A stretch of DNA of 5,445 bases, from the NCBI GenBank assembly GCA_027451785.1, contig DAIDIS010000186.1:1-5445 (forward strand). Reading direction: 5' to 3'. Both the position numbers and the translations under genes were made by a program. Positions 1 through 5,296 of the stretch are shown here, one piece after another; position 1 is the first letter of the stretch; every line of letters begins with the position of its first letter. Source of the stretch: Acidimicrobiales bacterium (lineage in GTDB: Bacteria; Actinomycetota; Acidimicrobiia; Acidimicrobiales; JAKAVM01). Under the pieces are notes generated by a model. The model was given only the letters and a program-made list of their open reading frames with translations. It was not told the origin of the DNA and did no database searches.

Positions 1-2205
1 GTGGACGTGACCGTTGTTACGCCAAACGGGACCAGCGCCACCAGCTCGGCTGACCAGTTCACCTACAACAAGCCGGCAGGTCCAGTTGTCACCGGCATTT
101 CGCCGAACAACGGCCCCACGGCCGGTGGTACGAGTGTCACCGTGACAGGAACCGGCTTCACCGGAGCAACTGCGGTTGACTTCGGTAGTGTCGCCGGAAC
201 GAATCTGACGGTGAACTCGGATACGTCGGTCACGGTCACAAGCCCTGCAGGATCCGCCGGAACCGTGGACGTGACCGTTGTCACGCCTAACGGGACCAGC
301 GCCACCAGCTCGGCTGACCAGTTCACCTACGTCAGTGGAGGCTTAACCCAGACGTTCACACAGAACTATTCGCTGACTTGTTCGGTTCCAGTCGTCGGAA
401 CTCAGACAATTGGCATGACGATCACTGGCACTGCCCCAACTTCGGTGCAGGCAGGCCATACCTTCTTCATCACCAATTCGTCCGCTTCACTGACGATCCC
501 TGGTTCTGCGATCGGCTCTGCAACCAAACTCTTGGGTGCAACGGCCATTACGATCACGGCTAGCCAGTTCGTCGTCACTGACAACGGAAGCCCTGCGTCG
601 GTCGATCTGGGTGCCGCCCCGTTCGGTCCGTTGGTCTCGGCCAGCACTCCGATTTCGGGATCAAACCCGGCCACCGTGACCGTACCCGCAACCCCAATTG
701 CTCAGGTCGGACCGGTCACCGCTCCTGCGACGGGTCCTTTCCAGGCCTTCCCGGGTGCGTCAACGGCTGACATTTCGTTCACCACCAACAACGGAACGTC
801 AGATCTGGGCAACGCAACCTGCGCCGCCCCGGTCAACCCACCTGCGATGGTCTCGATCAACGTTACCGGCACTCCGCCGCCCCCCGTTGTAACCGGCATC
901 TCGCCGAACAACGGGCCAACAGCCGGTGGAACTGTGGTCACCGTTTCGGGTAGCGGCTTCACTGGAGCAACTGCGGTTGACTTCGGTGGTGTCGCCGGAA
1001 CGAACCTGACGGTGAACTCGGATACGTCGATCACGGTCACAAGCCCTGCCAACCCTCAGGAAACAGTGGACGTGACCGTTGTCACGCCTAACGGGACCAG
1101 CCAAACCAGCTCGGCTGACCAGTTCAATTTCCACAGCCCACCTCCCCCGTTTGTCACCGGCATCTCGCCGAACAGCGGGCCGACAACCGGTGGAACTGTG
1201 GTCACCGTTTCGGGTAGCGGCTTTACTGGAGCAACTGCGGTTGACTTCGGCAATGTCGCCGGAACGAACCTCATGGTGATGGGTGATGGATCGGTCATGG
1301 CTACAAGCCCCGCAGGATCCGCCGGAACCGTGGACGTGACCGTTGTCACGCCTAACGGGACAAGCGCCACCAGCTCGGCTGACCAGTTCACCTACAACCC
1401 CGTGAATACGAAACCGATCGTTTCGAGTGTTGTTCCGAACAACGGCCCAGCCGCTGGCGGCACAAGCGTCACGGTTACCGGTAGCGGGTTCTTGACGGCA
1501 ACGGCGATCTACTTCGGGACTGTTCGGGCCACCAACGGCACCGTGATTTCCGACACCTCGGCAACTGTCGTCTCCCCTCCCGGAACTGCAGGCCAGACAG
1601 TAGATATCACGGTTGTAGGCCCAGGTGGTACGAGTGCTACCAGCCAAGCTGACCAGTTCACGTACAATCCGGCCGTAGGACAAGACCCAACCGTCACAGG
1701 TGTTTCGCCTGCGACCGGGCCCACCTCCGGTGGCACGTACGTGGTCGTTACTGGAACCAACTTCACAGGGGCCACTTCGGTGACCTTCGGAGGCGCTTCT
1801 GCGTACTTCACCGTGAAGTCGGCTACGTCTCTAGTAGCGATGGCACCTAAGGTTGCCGCAGCAGGTACGGTCGACATCAAGGTCACCAACGCGACCGGCA
1901 CCAGTGCAACCAGCTCGGCAGACCAGTTCACGTACGCGAATACTGGAAATGCCCCGACGGTCAGCAGTATCTTCCCGAACGTCGGGCCGTCGTTTGGAGG
2001 CGGAATCGCCTTCATCTTCGGCAACAACTTTGCTCATGCCTCGTCGGTAACCTTCGGTGGCAAGCCAGGGCTCTTCCTGGTCGTGAGCAACAACTTGATC
2101 ATCGCTCTCGCTCCCCGGAACGCAAACGGCACGGTTAACGTGACCGTGACCGGCCCGGGCGGTGCAAGTGCGACTTCAGCAGGTAGCCACTACACCTACT
2201 TCTAG
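1..2205 (+). CDS. Secreted IPT/TIG-repeat surface protein, 5'-truncated by the window
   Basis: The gene encodes the C-terminal 734 residues of a repetitive extracellular protein. The frame begins inside a domain: residues 1-22 are the tail of an IPT/TIG repeat (VDVTVVTPNGTSATSSADQF), so the GTG at base 1 is an internal Val codon and the real start lies outside the window. Full IPT domains lie at about 28-110, 297-377, 384-465, 471-555, 563-645 and 651-733. Each opens with a G(I/V)SPNxGPTxGGT-like motif and most end in ADQFTY. Residues 111-293 are a different domain. The only cysteines, C127 and C274, both fall there and could form a disulfide, which fits export. The last IPT domain is the most diverged and the protein stops right after it. 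There is no LPXTG motif, membrane anchor or charged tail. IPT/TIG folds in bacteria are typical of adhesins and surface or carbohydrate-associated proteins; the ligand cannot be told. A strong terminator follows 20 bp after the stop. Confidence 0.9.
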   Translation: MDVTVVTPNGTSATSSADQFTYNKPAGPVVTGISPNNGPTAGGTSVTVTGTGFTGATAVDFGSVAGTNLTVNSDTSVTVTSPAGSAGTVDVTVVTPNGTSATSSADQFTYVSGGLTQTFTQNYSLTCSVPVVGTQTIGMTITGTAPTSVQAGHTFFITNSSASLTIPGSAIGSATKLLGATAITITASQFVVTDNGSPASVDLGAAPFGPLVSASTPISGSNPATVTVPATPIAQVGPVTAPATGPFQAFPGASTADISFTTNNGTSDLGNATCAAPVNPPAMVSINVTGTPPPPVVTGISPNNGPTAGGTVVTVSGSGFTGATAVDFGGVAGTNLTVNSDTSITVTSPANPQETVDVTVVTPNGTSQTSSADQFNFHSPPPPFVTGISPNSGPTTGGTVVTVSGSGFTGATAVDFGNVAGTNLMVMGDGSVMATSPAGSAGTVDVTVVTPNGTSATSSADQFTYNPVNTKPIVSSVVPNNGPAAGGTSVTVTGSGFLTATAIYFGTVRATNGTVISDTSATVVSPPGTAGQTVDITVVGPGGTSATSQADQFTYNPAVGQDPTVTGVSPATGPTSGGTYVVVTGTNFTGATSVTFGGASAYFTVKSATSLVAMAPKVAAAGTVDIKVTNATGTSATSSADQFTYANTGNAPTVSSIFPNVGPSFGGGIAFIFGNNFAHASSVTFGGKPGLFLVVSNNLIIALAPRNANGTVNVTVTGPGGASATSAGSHYTYF
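247..330 (+). repeat. Near-identical direct repeat, copy A (3' third of the first full IPT unit)
   Basis: These 84 bases match 1312-1395 with a single difference (gggaccagc here, gggacaagc there). The spacing between copies is 1065 bp, exactly 355 codons. Its last 66 bases also match bases 1-66 with two differences, and 1066-1131 with a few more. Synonymous positions are conserved as well, so this is recent duplication or gene conversion and not just protein-level conservation. Confidence 0.9.
331..879 (+). other. Non-IPT domain inserted in the IPT array (encoded residues 111-293)
   Basis: This segment of the IPT protein does not match the repeats on either side. It reads as a beta-rich, Thr/Ser/Ala/Pro-rich domain that begins near YSLTCSVPVVGTQTIGMTIT and ends near ATCAAPVNPPAMVSINVTGT. 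The two cysteines near its ends (C127, C274) suggest a disulfide closing the fold. The pattern of a Cys-containing first strand followed by VxxxxTxPxxVxAG resembles small beta-sandwich domains in secreted actinobacterial proteins, such as those grouped as DUF6801. That match is from memory and is tentative. A proline linker (TPPPPVV) separates it from the next IPT. Confidence 0.55.
1312..1395 (+). repeat. Near-identical direct repeat, copy B (3' third of the third full IPT unit)
   Basis: This is the second copy of the 84-base repeat at 247-330, with one mismatch. The unit carrying it (1150-1395) is a mosaic. Its 5' half matches the second unit (889-1131), sharing actgtggtcaccgtttcggg, whereas the first unit has a different sequence there. 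Its 3' third matches the first unit. Confidence 0.9.
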
Positions 2206-2216
2206 TTTCGAAGTAG
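2196..2216 (+). other. Hairpin enclosing the stop codon of the IPT gene
   Basis: CTACTTC (2196-2202) pairs perfectly with GAAGTAG (2210-2216). The 7-base loop TAGTTTC contains the TAG stop. It sits 9 bases before the main terminator hairpin. It may only be a chance structure or an mRNA 3'-end element; no T-tract follows it directly. Confidence 0.5.
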
Positions 2217-2225
2217 TCACGTAGC

Positions 2226-2267
2226 AAAGAACCCCGGTCGCTCCAAGCGACCGGGGTTCTTTATTTA
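2226..2267 (+). terminator. Strong intrinsic terminator, probably bidirectional
   Basis: A perfect 17-bp stem is formed by 2226-2242 (starting AAAGAACCCC) and 2246-2262 (ending GGGGTTCTTT), with a 3-base loop CCA. A T-rich stretch TTCTTTATTT covers the 3' side. The arms begin with AAAGAA and end with TTCTTT, so the minus-strand transcript also ends in a T-rich arm. It can therefore stop both the plus-strand IPT gene and minus-strand transcription arriving from the tRNA-Ile2 and GGDEF side. The convergent layout agrees with this. Confidence 0.93.
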
Positions 2268-2393
2268 ACTAAGACTCCGCAAGATCGACAGTCGAGTGGG
2301 TTGCTCACGCTTCCATTACGTCCAGATTCGGAATATAGGACGTCGGCAGGCAATGAACCCAAGTCAATTGCTGAGTCCGCTCGAAACGCTGGC

Positions 2394-2409
2394 GATGTCC
2401 CGCGACATC
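2394..2409 (-). other. Small hairpin just downstream of tRNA-Ile2
   Basis: On the minus strand GATGTC-GCGG-GACATC forms a perfect 6-bp stem with a tetraloop. It begins 6 bases after the mature 3' end of the tRNA. There is no T-tract, so it is not a clear terminator; it could limit 3' trimming of the precursor. The rest of 2268-2415 shows no gene or other signal that I can support. Confidence 0.35.
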
Positions 2410-2415
2410 ACAAAG

Positions 2416-2488
2416 TGGGCCCGGTGGGGATCGAACCCACGACCAAAGGATTATGAGTCCTCCGCTCTAACCACTGAGCTACAGGCCC
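2416..2488 (-). tRNA. tRNA-Ile2 (CAU anticodon, lysidine type)
   Basis: The minus strand folds into a full 73-nt cloverleaf. The acceptor stem is GGGCCTG with CGGGCCC (one T6-G67 wobble), followed by D stem GCTC/GAGC, anticodon stem GAGGA/TCCTT, loop CTCATAA, T arm GTGGG-TTCGATC-CCCAC and discriminator A73. CCA is not encoded (CTTTG follows). A CAU anticodon could mean elongator Met, initiator Met or Ile2. Initiator is unlikely because the usual three G-C pairs at the base of the anticodon stem are absent. The consecutive C4-G69 and C5-G68 acceptor pairs are the known TilS recognition feature of tRNA-Ile2, so C34 is probably modified to lysidine to read AUA. The gene lies 161 bp downstream of the GGDEF gene on the same strand. 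Confidence 0.9.
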
Positions 2489-2590
2489 TTGCAATAACAT
2501 CAACTCCCGGATCCCGCCAAAGCAGGATGCTGCTCTCCGGTCGAGTTACCAGATCAGTCTAACAATGAGGTGTCTGCAGAGCCGACTCAG

Positions 2591-2609
2591 CCGCATTTGC
2601 GGTGCAAAT
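2591..2609 (-). other. Overlapping alternative hairpins after the GGDEF gene
   Basis: Between the GGDEF stop and tRNA-Ile2, two mutually exclusive small stems overlap: CCGC-AAAT-GCGG (2591-2602) and ATTTGC-ACC-GCAAAT (2595-2609), both read on the minus strand. Neither is followed by a T-run, so no convincing terminator separates the GGDEF gene from the tRNA. Readthrough or a separate tRNA promoter are both possible. Nothing else is recognisable in 2489-2649. Confidence 0.35.
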
Positions 2610-2649
2610 TACCTTAGGAGATGTGTGTTCCGCTCAGTTGGGGGCCCTA

Positions 2650-4782
2650 TCAACCTATCCCACCAAGCTCCGAAATAGCACCCGCAGCATGACCATCTAA
2701 GTCAGGCCTACCACGGAGACCAGCGTCTCCATCTGGCCGGTGTCCTTTCCCGGGATCACCCGTCAAAATCCCACTAGGCGTATTACCTCCACCATGCCAC
2801 CAGCCAACGCCCCTGGAGCTCCCTCCAGAAGTTGCAGGTACCGGAGTATCACCACCGGATTGCGAGCCACCCGCCGGTCGCGACGGCCACGTTGTCGTAC
2901 CTACAACCGGAGAAGGAACGGGGTGAATGCCGGATCCGGTTGGCGGAGGAACGCTGGAGCTTCCTGAGGTGGAGGTCGGTTGCACTGTGGTTCCGCCCAA
3001 GGGCGTGCTGGGCGTACCTCCCGATTCCGAGAGGTCCAGAACCGTCACTGTCGCTGGGTCCGATCCCGGCAAAGAGCGATTCGCCGCAGGTCCACTCACA
3101 TCGGTAGCTTCGCCGACATATCCGGAGGCGGCGCTGACGTCTGCTGAAAGGCCAGGGCCGCCCACAGCGGAGTTCTGGCCCAGGGAACTTAGACCGCCGG
3201 CAGTCGAAGAGACATCCGACGCAGGCGAGGTGGCCGAAGGCGCCGCACCAGGACTCGCGTGCCCCTCTACATTGCCGACAATTGATGAGACCGCCCCTTT
3301 GAGGCTATTTCCCATCGCGTATGAGAGTCCGGTTGTTCCCCGAGGCGCTGCAATATTGCCTAACTGAGTAACCGAGAACCCCGAGTAGGTGACCGCTCCC
3401 GACAGAATCGTCGCTGCGGCGACACCAGCCGAAACCTTCGCCGCCACCGCCTTTTGCTTGTCTCCGCCGGAAAAGACGGATGCGACCAAAGGTACTCCGG
3501 CGACCCTTGCTATGCGCTTGAACCGGGAGTGCCATACAGACCCTGCCAGCGGGGGCAGGCATTCCAGAGAAGAGCCCAGGGCTAGGCCGGTACCGATAGG
3601 TATGGAAGAAAGCTCCCGTCGCCTAACCTCCTCCACGCCCCCACCGTCGCCCAATCCCTTCACCAGGGTTAGTCCCTTATATTGAGGGCGAGCAGTCCCA
3701 TATAATTCTCGAGTCCTTGATTCCGCGGCATCAGGATCCGATTGCTCCCAAGCGGCGCTGCGCTCCCGGATTCGTTGGTTTCTTGCGCTCGCCCTTCTCC
3801 TGTATAGATCGGCGTCCGCAGACACGATAAGACCCGCACCTGAGGTCATGTCATTAGCCTTCAGTGTGGAAAGGCTTGAAGCTCCCCAGGTAAAAGCCAA
3901 TCCGCCTTCCTTTAGCTTCTGGCTCGCCCGCTGCATCAAGTTGGCCAATCCGACCGGGTCGGTACCTGGAGCCACAACGACAAACTCGTCACCGCCAATG
4001 CGGTAGAGCGAGTCCGTCTTTCTCAGAGTGTGCTGAAGCGCCTCCGTAAGCGACAAAAGCGCAAGATCTCCGGCCGCGTGCCCTTCGGTATCGTTGACCT
4101 GCTTGAGTCCATCCATATCGATGACCGCTACCGACAGGTCATGTCCGTATCGCCTCGATCGCTCGACTTCTACAATCAAGTCGTTGTCGAGCATTCTCCT
4201 GTTCAAGCATCCAGTCAGCGGATCCGTGAAAGCCTCTCTTTGGAGGGATAGCTCCGCAGAGTCGACAGCTACCTGGAGCACCTTGTCCAAGACCTTTTCG
4301 GCGACAACCCGCTGAGATGTCGGTAATAGCGACTCGGGAAGCCCTGAGATCGATGTCCTGATCTTCAAGATGCCTCCAACAACCGCTGAAGCAGAACCCA
4401 CATGCGACGCCCATGCGCAGAGGCGGGATTCCAAGCGTCCCGGAATTTCTATGCCCTGGTCCTCGGGCTCGGTGCCCAAAGCAAGAGAAACCAGATCGGT
4501 CACCAATACGAGTGTGTCCAGACCCGATATTGCTTCTTCGGTATTCCGGCCCCCGACTCGCCGTTCGGCTTGAAGGCTCGCCCTCACAGGGGATTCGCTC
4601 TCAGCAACCATCACCTCAAGCGAACTGACCTTCGCCGATACAGCATCCAATTCCGACGCTAGATCCTCGAAGAACTCTTTGGCAGGAGCTTGCCCGGCCG
4701 CCAGCGTATCCTGCCCAACATCGAGGAATTTAGAGATGGGTTCCGATCCTCCCCCCTGGCGGAGATCATCTCGTTCGCTCAT
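2650..4782 (-). CDS. GGDEF diguanylate cyclase with marginal TM segment and Ser/Gly/Pro-rich C-terminal tail
   Basis: This 710-residue protein should make cyclic di-GMP from two GTP. Residues 1-180 are a mostly helical N-terminal region that I do not recognise, ending in a signalling-type helix (LQREAFTDPLTG). The GGDEF domain spans about 183-340: DPLTGCLNRR at 187-196, metal-site IDMDGLKQVND at 221-231, GHAAGD at 234-239, the active-site GGDEF at 263-267 and ADADLYRRRASARN at 322-335. An inhibitory I-site RxxD (RKTD, 254-257) lies at the standard spacing, so product feedback is expected. The usual Lys of the YxxK motif is Arg330. A basic stretch (RFKR, KQK) precedes a weakly hydrophobic segment, about 446-466, that may cross the membrane. 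Residues 475-710 are low-complexity Ser/Gly/Pro/Thr-rich. No PAS, GAF, HAMP or EAL domain is seen. The ATG is chosen for its strong SD, GGAGG, 6 bases upstream. Confidence 0.9.
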   Translation of the reverse strand: MSERDDLRQGGGSEPISKFLDVGQDTLAAGQAPAKEFFEDLASELDAVSAKVSSLEVMVAESESPVRASLQAERRVGGRNTEEAISGLDTLVLVTDLVSLALGTEPEDQGIEIPGRLESRLCAWASHVGSASAVVGGILKIRTSISGLPESLLPTSQRVVAEKVLDKVLQVAVDSAELSLQREAFTDPLTGCLNRRMLDNDLIVEVERSRRYGHDLSVAVIDMDGLKQVNDTEGHAAGDLALLSLTEALQHTLRKTDSLYRIGGDEFVVVAPGTDPVGLANLMQRASQKLKEGGLAFTWGASSLSTLKANDMTSGAGLIVSADADLYRRRASARNQRIRERSAAWEQSDPDAAESRTRELYGTARPQYKGLTLVKGLGDGGGVEEVRRRELSSIPIGTGLALGSSLECLPPLAGSVWHSRFKRIARVAGVPLVASVFSGGDKQKAVAAKVSAGVAAATILSGAVTYSGFSVTQLGNIAAPRGTTGLSYAMGNSLKGAVSSIVGNVEGHASPGAAPSATSPASDVSSTAGGLSSLGQNSAVGGPGLSADVSAASGYVGEATDVSGPAANRSLPGSDPATVTVLDLSESGGTPSTPLGGTTVQPTSTSGSSSVPPPTGSGIHPVPSPVVGTTTWPSRPAGGSQSGGDTPVPATSGGSSRGVGWWHGGGNTPSGILTGDPGKGHRPDGDAGLRGRPDLDGHAAGAISELGGIG

Positions 4783-4798
4783 CCTTCACCTCCGAAGG
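4783..4798 (-). promoter_or_regulatory. Shine-Dalgarno of the GGDEF gene displayed in a hairpin loop
   Basis: Read on the minus strand, CCTTC-GGAGGT-GAAGG is followed directly by the ATG. The strong SD GGAGG (4789-4793) is 6 bases from the start codon and fixes the start. The flanking CCTTC and GAAGG are perfectly complementary, giving a 5-bp stem whose 6-base loop is the SD itself. Whether this presents or hides the site cannot be told from sequence. Confidence 0.75.
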
Positions 4799-4882
4799 CA
4801 AGTTGCCTGCAGCTGTCGTAGTAACGGAATGTCCGCCCCGAAGCGTACACTCCGATTGTGCATTTGACGCTGCGCAACTTGC
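4797..4882 (-). repeat. Pair of GCAA(N)TTGC palindromes upstream of the GGDEF start
   Basis: GGCAAGTTGCC (4797-4807) and GCAACTTGC (4874-4882) are each palindromic around a central base. They are also perfect 9-bp inverted copies of each other (4798-4806 with 4874-4882), with centres 76 bp apart. They could be two operator half-sites for a dimeric regulator. If the transcript starts upstream of 4882, they could instead form a long-range RNA helix next to the SD hairpin. Confidence 0.5.
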
Positions 4883-5093
4883 AGTTTCCCACCAACGTAA
4901 ACTTTGCACTCCAATGAGCTACCCAGAATAATCCGCTCCAAAACGATTTTCTCTCTTATCGAGTGGTATTGAGCACTCTCCGTGTTCAGAGCCGCCGGAT
5001 GTTCGTGAAAATCCTTACTCTGCCATCCATTCCTGCTCGGCTTCACAAACGCAGAAATTAAGCGGAACCTCAGAACCAGAGCGGACTTCGCAG

Positions 5094-5166
5094 CTCCGGG
5101 GGAGAGACTCGAACTCTCAACCTAGCGGTTAACAGCCGCTTGCTCTGCCGATTGAGCTACCCCGGA
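5094..5166 (-). tRNA. tRNA-Asn (GTT anticodon)
   Basis: A complete 73-nt cloverleaf is encoded on the minus strand. Acceptor stem TCCGGGG pairs perfectly with CCCCGGA, followed by D stem GCTC/GAGC, anticodon stem AGCGG/CCGCT, loop CTGTTAA with anticodon GTT, T arm GAGAG-TTCGAGT-CTCTC and discriminator G73, as expected for bacterial tRNA-Asn. CCA is not encoded; the sequence continues CTG. It lies between the ECF sigma gene (130 bp upstream) and the GGDEF gene (311 bp downstream), all on the same strand. Confidence 0.96.
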
Positions 5167-5170
5167 ATAT

Positions 5171-5192
5171 CGGGCATCGTCGGCGATGCTCG
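5171..5192 (-). other. Small hairpin upstream of tRNA-Asn
   Basis: GCATCG (5174-5179) pairs with CGATGC (5184-5189) across a 4-base loop, with two more outer pairs beyond one mismatch. On the minus strand it ends 4 bases before the mature tRNA 5' end, so it would lie in the precursor leader. The rest of the gap to the sigma gene (5193-5296) holds an AT-rich palindrome GAAAATTTTC (5258-5267) but no promoter or terminator that I can call. Confidence 0.35.
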
Positions 5193-5296
5193 GCCCATTC
5201 CCCATTCGGAGGTCGCGGACCTTGAAGCAGCGTGACGGTGCCCTGAAAAGATAGCGCGAAAATTTTCCCCTCGCACTCTTGCCGCCCGAAATCCTG

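Larger units (their letters stand above)
4783..5093 (-). other. Leader and upstream region of the GGDEF gene
   Basis: These 311 bp separate the GGDEF start from tRNA-Asn, both on the minus strand. Besides the SD hairpin and the paired palindromes, I see no tRNA, no c-di-GMP riboswitch of the GEMM type, and no -35/-10 pair good enough to call. An open frame that begins with GTG at 5046 and ends in the SD (TGA 4786-4788) has no SD of its own and no recognisable product, so I do not annotate it as a gene. Confidence 0.5.

Noticed and set aside
1..3. GTG at base 1 as a start codon
   Set aside because: The first 22 residues are exactly the end of an IPT repeat found again at residues 89-110, so the reading frame continues from outside the window.
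799..1683. Minus-strand 294-codon open frame opposite the IPT repeats
   Set aside because: It is antisense to the repeats, repeats with them, and is Arg/Gly/His-rich without domain features: a shadow of the biased codon use.
1..1935. CRISPR-like or satellite repeats in the left part
   Set aside because: The repeats are about 250 bp, coding, in frame and match IPT/TIG domains; there are no short repeats with unique spacers.
2296..2562. Plus-strand 88-codon open frame across the tRNA-Ile2 gene
   Set aside because: It reads straight through the antisense of a complete tRNA; the peptide WARWGSNPRPKDYESSALTT is the well-known false translation of antisense tRNA.
2927..3367. Plus-strand 146-codon open frame opposite the Ser/Gly/Pro tail
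   Set aside because: It is antisense to low-complexity GC-rich coding sequence with no SD or recognisable domain.
4956..4963. CTCGATAA on the minus strand as a sigma-28/WhiG-type -10 element
   Set aside because: It is close to GCCGATAA, but there is no TAAA-like -35 at the required spacing.
4786..5046. Minus-strand 86-codon open frame upstream of the GGDEF gene, with its TGA inside the SD region
   Set aside because: It has a GTG start without SD, the frame stays open upstream without a better start, its third-position GC is not clearly coding-like, and no family resemblance is seen. The TGA three bases before the ATG could mean translational coupling, but the evidence is too thin.
2416..5166. 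Genomic island with attL/attR at the two tRNAs
   Set aside because: I found no copy of either tRNA 3' end elsewhere in the window and no integrase or recombinase gene.
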